Assembly: GCA_046351415.1 (NCBI GenBank)
Contig: JAXLYO010000002.1
Location: 248,001-312,000 of the forward strand
From: JABFRG01 sp046351415
GTDB taxonomy: Bacteria; Myxococcota_A; Polyangia; Polyangiales; Polyangiaceae
Length of the DNA: 64,000 bases
Reading direction: 5' to 3'
Below the pieces are notes generated by a model. It had not been told where the DNA came from, searched no databases, and was given only the letters and a program-made list of their open reading frames with translations. Every line of letters begins with the position of its first letter. Positions within the stretch are counted from its first letter, which is position 1. The position numbers and the translations under genes are program-made. Below are positions 58,877-64,000 of this stretch, piece after piece.

Positions 58877-59229
58877 AAGCCCCCTCGCCTCTCGTCCGCC
58901 GTGTGGGTCTTCGCGCCTTCGTTTCATGGGCAGCCGTGGCCGTTCTTTCGGGCGGCGTCGGCGGATGCCAACGGAAGCGCATTTCTCCGGCTGAATGCAG
59001 GCAAATGCTTTCCCGATATCTCGACATGACTCTAAGCTCCGAAGGGGAGCGCACTCGCCTCTCCGAGGCGCAAGCGAAGGACCTTCGCGATCGCGCCATT
59101 GCCGCACGCATGCTCGAGCCCTCCTACGTAGAAACCCAAGCCCAGTGCGAGCGCGAGGTCACCCCGCGCGAGTTTGCTTGCGCCATGGCCGCGGGCAACG
59201 CCGACCAATGGGAGGCTTGCATCGAATGA
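58873..59229 (+). CDS. Small lipoprotein, 118 aa
   Basis: TTG start overlapping the preceding stop. The signal (VRRVGLRAFVSWAAVAVLSG) ends in the lipobox VGGC. The mature part is helical with four further cysteines or paired acidic residues (AECRQMLSRYLDMTL, QAQCEREVTPREFACAMAAG, WEACIE). Paired cysteines suggest disulfides outside the cytoplasm. Function unknown. Its stop overlaps the next ATG (ATGA), so it is co-translated with another lipoprotein. Confidence 0.7.
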   Translation: MKAPSPLVRRVGLRAFVSWAAVAVLSGGVGGCQRKRISPAECRQMLSRYLDMTLSSEGERTRLSEAQAKDLRDRAIAARMLEPSYVETQAQCEREVTPREFACAMAAGNADQWEACIE

Positions 59230-59948
59230 GCACTGCTCACGTCCGCATGGTGGCTTTGCTCGGGTGCGCCATCGTGCTCGGAACAGCCTGTGCCGCAGAA
59301 CCGCGAAAGCCACTCGAGATGGTGCCGATCGGAACCGTGGTGCCGTACGTGCCAAAGACGTCGGAGGCGGACCAAGCCGAGACGACGCCCGGAGGCGGCG
59401 ACCCGCAGCGCAAGGATGAGTGCCTCGGCGCGTTGTTCGACAATCTCGACAAGGCCTTTGCTCGAAACGACTGCAATGCCTCTCCAGACGCCGACGTCGA
59501 AATGAAGGGTAAGCTCTCGATCAAGGTCGTACCCGATGGTTCGAGCGTAGCACCCGGTGGAAACCTTCTGCTTCGCATGACCATCACGAACGAAAGCCAA
59601 GAGAAGACCCCGGTCTTCTTTCGCCTCGACCCGACGGCGCACTTCGAAGTGCATGCGACGGACGCGAAAGGCCGTCGCGTCGACGTGCCGGCCGGGAAGA
59701 AGCCGCACGCAAAGGAGCCTGAAAGTCGTACCGCGCGTGTGACACTCATGCCGGGCGGCGTCATCAAAGTCTCCACGACGTGGTCCGCCGTCAAGCGGAA
59801 GTGGGCTTCGCACAATGGCAAACTGTCGGCGGTTCCGGCTGGCGCACTTCCCCGCGGCAAATACAAGCTGCGCATCGTTCCGCCGCTCGTGGGCGTGCGC
59901 GACATGGCCGAGTTCCAACCCGAGGCCGATATCGCCGTCGGAAACTGA
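59226..59948 (+). CDS. Putative lipoprotein with beta-sandwich domain, 240 aa
   Basis: ATG start within the preceding stop. The signal MVALLGCAIVLGTAC gives a lipobox GTAC near residue 22. After a Pro/Thr-rich linker and two cysteines (DECLGA, NDCNAS) comes an immunoglobulin-like beta domain (KLSIKVVPDGSSVAPGGNLL, RMTITNESQEKTPVFFRL, LPRGKYKLRIVPPL). Such domains commonly bind partners at the cell surface. No enzyme motif. It ends 24 bases before fmt. Confidence 0.7.
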   Translation: MSTAHVRMVALLGCAIVLGTACAAEPRKPLEMVPIGTVVPYVPKTSEADQAETTPGGGDPQRKDECLGALFDNLDKAFARNDCNASPDADVEMKGKLSIKVVPDGSSVAPGGNLLLRMTITNESQEKTPVFFRLDPTAHFEVHATDAKGRRVDVPAGKKPHAKEPESRTARVTLMPGGVIKVSTTWSAVKRKWASHNGKLSAVPAGALPRGKYKLRIVPPLVGVRDMAEFQPEADIAVGN

Positions 59949-59972
59949 CGTAGCTGTAGTAGAAAAGCGGTC

Positions 59973-60905
59973 ATGCGCGCCGTGTTCTTCGGTACCCCCG
60001 CCTTCGCCGTTCCAGCCCTCGATGCGCTCACGGGCATCGCAGACGTGGTGGGGGTCGTCTGCCAGCCCGACCAACCCAAGGGGCGAGGGCTCACCCTCAC
60101 CGCCCCACCAGTGAAAGCACGTGCTCTCGAGCTGGGTCTCGACGTCGTCCAACCGACGAAGCTGCGTTCCGGCGATTTTCCCGAATGGCTGGCGACGAAA
60201 CAAGCCGACATCGGCGTCGTCATCGCCTACGGGCGCATCCTACCCGAAGCGATATTGGCGACTCCTCGACTGAGGTGCATCAATCTGCATGCGTCCATCT
60301 TGCCCAAGTACCGCGGCGCGGCCCCGATCACATGGGCCGTCGTCCATGGCGAAACGGAGACTGGATTCACGCTCATGCAAATGGATGCGGGCATGGACAC
60401 GGGCGCGATCTTGCACACATGGACAACACCCATTGCCGAGAACGAAACCGCCAGCGAACTTTCCGATCGCCTGTCCGCGCTCGGGGCCGTCGTCGTTCGC
60501 GAAGGCGTCCAGGCCTACGCACAAGGCGCCTACGTCGCAAAACCCCAAGACGACGCTCTCGCAACGCTCGCGCCGCTTCTCAAGAAGGAAGACGGTGCCA
60601 TCGACTTTGCGAAGCCAGCCAAAGCGGTGCACGATCACATCCGGGGCATGAACGCCTGGCCTGGCGCTTTCACGCGCCATCGGGGCAAGACCTTGAAGGT
60701 GCTCGGCGCTCACGTTTTCTTGGCCACCGGCCTAAGCGGCGCCCCCGGAGAAGTCGTGCTCGCAGACAAGAAGCACGTCGTCGTCGCCTGCAAGGAAGGC
60801 TTCGTCGAGATCACGCGGCTCCAGCTCGAAGGAAAGAAACCCGTGACGGCTGCCGAATGGTGGGGCGGCCGCGGGGTCGCAGCGGGAGACGTCCTCGCGT
60901 CGTGA
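59973..60905 (+). CDS. fmt: Methionyl-tRNA formyltransferase
   Basis: Adds formyl from 10-formyl-tetrahydrofolate to initiator Met-tRNA. The N-terminal AVFFGTPAFAVPALDAL, VCQPDQPKGRGLTL, and the catalytic CINLHASILPKYRGAAPI with its His and Asp further along (TGFTLMQMDAGMDTG) are all present. The C-terminal tRNA-binding domain has VHDHIRGMNAWPGAFT. It has 310 residues. No peptide deformylase gene is next to it, unlike the usual def-fmt pair. Its stop overlaps the next GTG. Confidence 0.96.
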   Translation: MRAVFFGTPAFAVPALDALTGIADVVGVVCQPDQPKGRGLTLTAPPVKARALELGLDVVQPTKLRSGDFPEWLATKQADIGVVIAYGRILPEAILATPRLRCINLHASILPKYRGAAPITWAVVHGETETGFTLMQMDAGMDTGAILHTWTTPIAENETASELSDRLSALGAVVVREGVQAYAQGAYVAKPQDDALATLAPLLKKEDGAIDFAKPAKAVHDHIRGMNAWPGAFTRHRGKTLKVLGAHVFLATGLSGAPGEVVLADKKHVVVACKEGFVEITRLQLEGKKPVTAAEWWGGRGVAAGDVLAS

Positions 60906-61462
60906 ACGAATCGGTCTTCCCGCTGAGCGACGCATTCATCGCGGAGATGCGCGCAGAATTTCCATCCTTCGAGGTGAAGGAGAAGAAAGACAGCGCCTTT
61001 CAGAGGGCCATCCACTATGCGCTCCTCGTCATCACGTTCGGCGGTCAACGCGCCTACATGAGCCGCTACCACACGGTTCTCTTCGGCAAACTTTGGGTGC
61101 CGGAACACTGGAAGCACACGGCCGACATCGATCGCGTCATTCTCTTGCGTCACGAGCGCGTCCACCTGAGGCAGCGTGCACGCATGGGGGACGTGAAGAT
61201 GACGTTCTTGTACCTCCTTCCCTTCTTCCCATTGTTCTTCGCCTACGGGCGTGCGCGCATCGAATGGGAGGCCTACGAGGAGACGATCAGGGCCACGCTG
61301 GAGTTTCGTGGCGAAGAAGCCGCACGCGAGCTCCGTGAGTTTCTGAAGGCGCGGTTCGTGGGGCCGGAATACGGGTGGATGTGGCCGTTTCCGAAGGTGA
61401 TCGATCGATGGTTCGACGACGCGCTCGCGAAGGCGCTCGCGGAGTTCGCGCCCAAAGCGTGA
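60902..61462 (+). CDS. Membrane-associated protein with HExxH zinc motif
   Basis: A 186-residue protein with GTG start overlapping fmt. It has RVILLRHERVHLRQRAR, an HExxH motif, and an acidic helix about 45 residues later (ARIEWEAYEETIRATLE) that could supply a third zinc ligand, a gluzincin-like layout. Between them is a hydrophobic segment (TFLYLLPFFPLFFAYG) that may lie in or on the membrane. I know no named family. A small metalloprotease is plausible; the conservation of both motifs needs comparison. Confidence 0.65.
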   Translation: MNESVFPLSDAFIAEMRAEFPSFEVKEKKDSAFQRAIHYALLVITFGGQRAYMSRYHTVLFGKLWVPEHWKHTADIDRVILLRHERVHLRQRARMGDVKMTFLYLLPFFPLFFAYGRARIEWEAYEETIRATLEFRGEEAARELREFLKARFVGPEYGWMWPFPKVIDRWFDDALAKALAEFAPKA

Positions 61463-61527
61463 CCGCGCATACGCACGACGCCACGCGCGGGCTGGGCATC
61501 GCGCGTCTTTCGGTGTACGGAGAAGCT

Positions 61528-61983
61528 GTGAGTATTCGTAGTGCCAAAAAGAACGCGCAGAAGAAGAAGGTCCGAAGCGAAGAGGCTGCGCAAAAGGAGC
61601 GCAAGCTTCGCCCGCTCACCAAGGAGCAGGTGCGCTTTCTGCGGTCTCGCGGACACCACATCGAGCCCGTCCTCGCCGTGGGCAAGGATGGCGTGACCGA
61701 AGGCGTCATCGCTGCATGCAGAGAGCAATTGCTCGCGCACGAACTCATCAAGGCGCGCGTTCAGCCAGAAGCTCCGGAAGACCGCCACGAGACCTTCGCG
61801 ACCCTCGCCAAGGGCGCGGAAGCGGCGCTCATCCAAGTGCTAGGACGAACGGCGCTCCTCTACAAGCCGCACCCGAAGAAGGCCGTCGTGATCCTGCCCG
61901 CGGCAAAATTCATCCCGCGGGCGCCCGTGGCAGAGCCGCAGATTTCGTACGTCGGCGACGACGCAGGCATCGACGACGCATAA
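61528..61983 (+). CDS. yhbY: YhbY-family CRM-domain RNA-binding protein
   Basis: A 151-residue protein with a CRM domain: LTKEQVRFLRSRGHHIEPVL, AVGKDGVTEGVIAACREQLL, then HELIKARVQPEAPEDRHET and GRTALLYKP near the domain end. YhbY binds pre-50S ribosomes and assists assembly. The N-terminus is Lys-rich and the C-terminus extends ~35 residues beyond E. coli YhbY. I chose GTG 61528 because GGAGA lies six bases upstream. Last rightward gene before the convergent copper ATPase. Confidence 0.88.
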   Translation: MSIRSAKKNAQKKKVRSEEAAQKERKLRPLTKEQVRFLRSRGHHIEPVLAVGKDGVTEGVIAACREQLLAHELIKARVQPEAPEDRHETFATLAKGAEAALIQVLGRTALLYKPHPKKAVVILPAAKFIPRAPVAEPQISYVGDDAGIDDA

Positions 61984-62025
61984 GGTGCGCTCGGAGGGTG
62001 TGGGACGGCGCTACCTCAGAGGAAC

Positions 62026-64000
62026 TTACCCCTTCGCGACCGCCGAGTATCCCGCGTCTTCGATGGCCTGCACGAGCAGCGGCACGCCGACACTGTCGTC
62101 TGCCTGAACCTTGGCGGTTCCCGGGTCGAGGGTCACGACCACCGACGAGACACCTTGTAGTTCGCGAAGCGCCTTTTCGACGTGGCGTACGCAGTTGCCA
62201 CACGTCATTCCTGTCACGGCGAGTTCGGTATTCTTCATAGGAGCGGGCTTTCTTGGATGGAAACGTCGAAGCAGAAGGGAGCTCGTGAGCACGGACACGC
62301 TCGAGAGAGACATCGCCGCACTCGCGAACATCGGTGAGAGTTCGAAATGCAAGAAGGGTCGGAAAAGCCCCGCGGCGAGCGGGATGCCGACCACGTTGTA
62401 CACGAACGCAAACCCGAGATTGCGGTGGATGGTGCGCATGGTCGCGCGCGCGAGCTCGAACAGAGCGGGCAATGCCGCCACGGATGCCCCCACGAGTGCG
62501 ACGTCGGCGACATGCAGCGCGGCGCCCGTACCGGTTCCCATGGCGATCGCCACGTTGGCGCGAGCGAGCGCAAGGCTATCGTTGATTCCATCGCCGACCA
62601 TGGCAACCGTTCGGCCTCTGGCTTGGAGCTCCTGCACGCGTGCAAGTTTGTCCTGGGGCTTCTGCTCGGCGAGCACCTCTGCGATGCGAAGTCGTTTCGC
62701 TACGTGCGCTGCAGTCTTCGTGTGATCGCCTGTCACCATCGCAATCTCGTAGCCGCGAACTTCGAGGGTGCGAACGACGGAAAAGGCAGCGTCCACGGGC
62801 TCGTCGCGAAGGACGAGGGCCCCCGCCGCGGCTGCACCCCGCGCAACGAAGACGACCGTCGCGCCTTCGTTCATGGCCTTCTGGGCCCTTCGTTCGAGGG
62901 CGCCGACGTCCACACCCGAGGCGCGTAACCACTGGGCGGTACCGACCCGCAGTATCTCGCCATCCATGTCGGCCCATGCTCCTGCGCCGACCTCGACACC
63001 GAACGCGCGGGTCTTGGCGACGTCGACGTTCTCGGCGCGTGCACGCGCAATGATCGCTCGCGCAAGAGGGTGTTCACTGACGCGTTCCACGGCTGCCGCG
63101 AGCGCGAGGGGCTCGTGCTCACCCGCCGCAATCACTTCCGTGAGCTCTGGTTTGCCGCGCGTGAGCGTCCCCGTCTTGTCGAAAAGCACGCAGTCGACCC
63201 GGCTCGCCTCTTCGAGCACCGCGCCGCCGCGAATCTGCATCCCGAGTTCCGCGGCGCGTCCGAGCGCAACCCGAATGGCGGCGGGTGTCGCGAGGCCGAG
63301 AGCGCACGGGCACGCAATGACGAGGACGGCAACGCACCGTTGCGTGGCCATTGGAAGGCCGGTGACGTGCGGATTCATCGCAAACCATGCAGCAAAGGTG
63401 GCTGCAGCGAGGAAGAGGACGGCGGGAACGAACACGCGACTCACGCGATCGACGACGCGTGAAATCGGCGCGTTCTTCGCCGTCGACTCGAGCGCTTCGG
63501 CCACGCGGTCGAGTTCCGTTTCACCCGACCGCGCCGTCACACGAACGGTCAGCGCCCCTGCCCCGTTGATGGTTCCAGCGAGAACCCGAGCGTGCGCTGC
63601 TTTCGGGGTCGCGAGGGCCTCTCCCGTGAGCATCGACTCGTCCACCTCGGAGACGCCGAAAGTGACCTCACCGTCGACGGGAATGCGTTCTCCCGGCCGT
63701 ACGATCACGACATCGCCGGGCGCGAGTACCGCCGTGGGAACATCTGCTTCGTCGGCGCCGGACACGCGATGACTCGTGTCAGGCCGCAGCGCAAGCAAGC
63801 TCGTGAGAGCACTTCCGAGCTGCTTGCGGGCTCCCGATTCGAGGACGCGCCCAAGCAGGGCAAAGGTGACGATGATGCCCGCTGTCTCGAAGTAGAGCCC
63901 AAGACGGTGAGCCGCGTGTTCGCCTTGGAGAACGAGGGCGACGAGCGAGTATCCGAACGACGTCGAGGCCCCGAGGGCGACGAGGGTGTTCATGTCGGAA
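62026..64000 (-). CDS. Copper-translocating P1B-type ATPase, 5' end beyond window, C-terminal HMA domain
   Basis: At least 657 residues are in view; the frame continues past the right edge, since the visible MNTLVALGA is an internal membrane segment and is preceded by an in-frame Ser-Asp. It has the transduction motif DESMLTGEA, the ion-path CPC in VIACPCALGLATPAA, the phosphorylated Asp in DKTGTLTRGKPEL, SEHPLARAI and GDGINDSLALA. The CPC marks a Cu(I) exporter. The last ~65 residues form a complete heavy-metal domain (LAVTGMTCGNCVRHVEKAL), an unusual place because HMA domains are normally at the N-terminus. Whether another lies beyond the edge is unknown. Confidence 0.93.
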   Translation of the reverse strand, partial: SDMNTLVALGASTSFGYSLVALVLQGEHAAHRLGLYFETAGIIVTFALLGRVLESGARKQLGSALTSLLALRPDTSHRVSGADEADVPTAVLAPGDVVIVRPGERIPVDGEVTFGVSEVDESMLTGEALATPKAAHARVLAGTINGAGALTVRVTARSGETELDRVAEALESTAKNAPISRVVDRVSRVFVPAVLFLAAATFAAWFAMNPHVTGLPMATQRCVAVLVIACPCALGLATPAAIRVALGRAAELGMQIRGGAVLEEASRVDCVLFDKTGTLTRGKPELTEVIAAGEHEPLALAAAVERVSEHPLARAIIARARAENVDVAKTRAFGVEVGAGAWADMDGEILRVGTAQWLRASGVDVGALERRAQKAMNEGATVVFVARGAAAAGALVLRDEPVDAAFSVVRTLEVRGYEIAMVTGDHTKTAAHVAKRLRIAEVLAEQKPQDKLARVQELQARGRTVAMVGDGINDSLALARANVAIAMGTGTGAALHVADVALVGASVAALPALFELARATMRTIHRNLGFAFVYNVVGIPLAAGLFRPFLHFELSPMFASAAMSLSSVSVLTSSLLLRRFHPRKPAPMKNTELAVTGMTCGNCVRHVEKALRELQGVSSVVVTLDPGTAKVQADDSVGVPLLVQAIEDAGYSAVAKG

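Noticed and set aside
1..64000. CRISPR arrays, IS elements, integrase or att sites, rRNA and tRNA genes
   Set aside because: No regularly spaced repeats, transposase or recombinase motifs, or RNA gene signatures were seen on either strand; a dedicated search could still find a tRNA I missed.

Overview
The window is high-GC DNA packed with genes on both strands, with almost no gap over 200 bases and no rRNA, tRNA, IS element or CRISPR array that I can find. The gene content points to a member of the Myxococcota, probably Polyangiales (Sorangium/Labilithrix-like). The evidence is a membrane Ser/Thr kinase with a C-terminal PEGA-like domain, many Cys-rich or Asp-rich lipoproteins, a MYXO-CTERM-like tail, a FliA/WhiG-type sigma factor and very large TPR proteins. 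This placement is inference from family habits; no marker RNA gene is present.

Layout. 1-2.3 kb: two unknown genes leftward, then a FliA-like sigma factor and a small type III secretion inner-rod (SctI/YscI)-like gene. 2.3-10.4 kb: a tightly overlapping rightward run that starts with mnmA and ends with tilS (both tRNA wobble-base PP-loop enzymes) and encloses lipoproteins and a large Ser/Thr kinase. 10.6-17.5 kb: ftsH, a clear terminator, then gapA-pgk-tpiA-secG and a membrane glycosyltransferase. 17.5-18.4 kb: a Cys-rich lipoprotein. 18.5-22.6 kb: a leftward lasso-peptide biosynthesis cluster (methyltransferase, precursor A, cyclase C, HprK-like kinase, PqqD-like B1). 22.7-35.4 kb: a DUF1513 propeller, an acyl-carrier-like protein lacking its serine, a DNA glycosylase, a GMC oxidoreductase with a small partner, surE, an aldehyde dehydrogenase, pepQ, an AAA/TPR protein and a MepA-type peptidase. 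35.5-38.7 kb: a family 2A encapsulin operon with its cysteine desulfurase cargo, followed by a rhodanese. 38.9-45.8 kb: a CoA-transferase pair, accD-folC, yajQ, glmM, a sorted secreted protein and a DUF1361 membrane protein. 45.9-49.0 kb: a lipoprotein, ahcY and an ArsR-methyltransferase regulator of SahR type with a palindromic operator. 49.1-64 kb: an alkaline-phosphatase-superfamily membrane enzyme, a 1902-residue TPR protein, serC, small lipoproteins, fmt, a HExxH protein, yhbY and the 3' part of a copper ATPase.

The most interesting systems are two. The first is the lasso-peptide cluster. Its 63-residue precursor carries the lasso leader signature (Y-x2-P-x-L-x3-G-x5-T at the correct spacing), which predicts a 14-residue core GVTTGPFEISMMGA with a Gly1-Glu8 ring. 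The cluster pairs an HprK-type kinase with a core that has no C-terminal Ser, has no visible B2 leader peptidase or exporter nearby, and is headed by a PRMT-fold methyltransferase lacking the arginine-binding double-E motif. The second is the encapsulin nanocompartment with a desulfurase bearing a ~195-residue disordered N-terminal cargo extension, followed by a rhodanese whose TATAAT lies inside an inverted repeat directly against the start codon.
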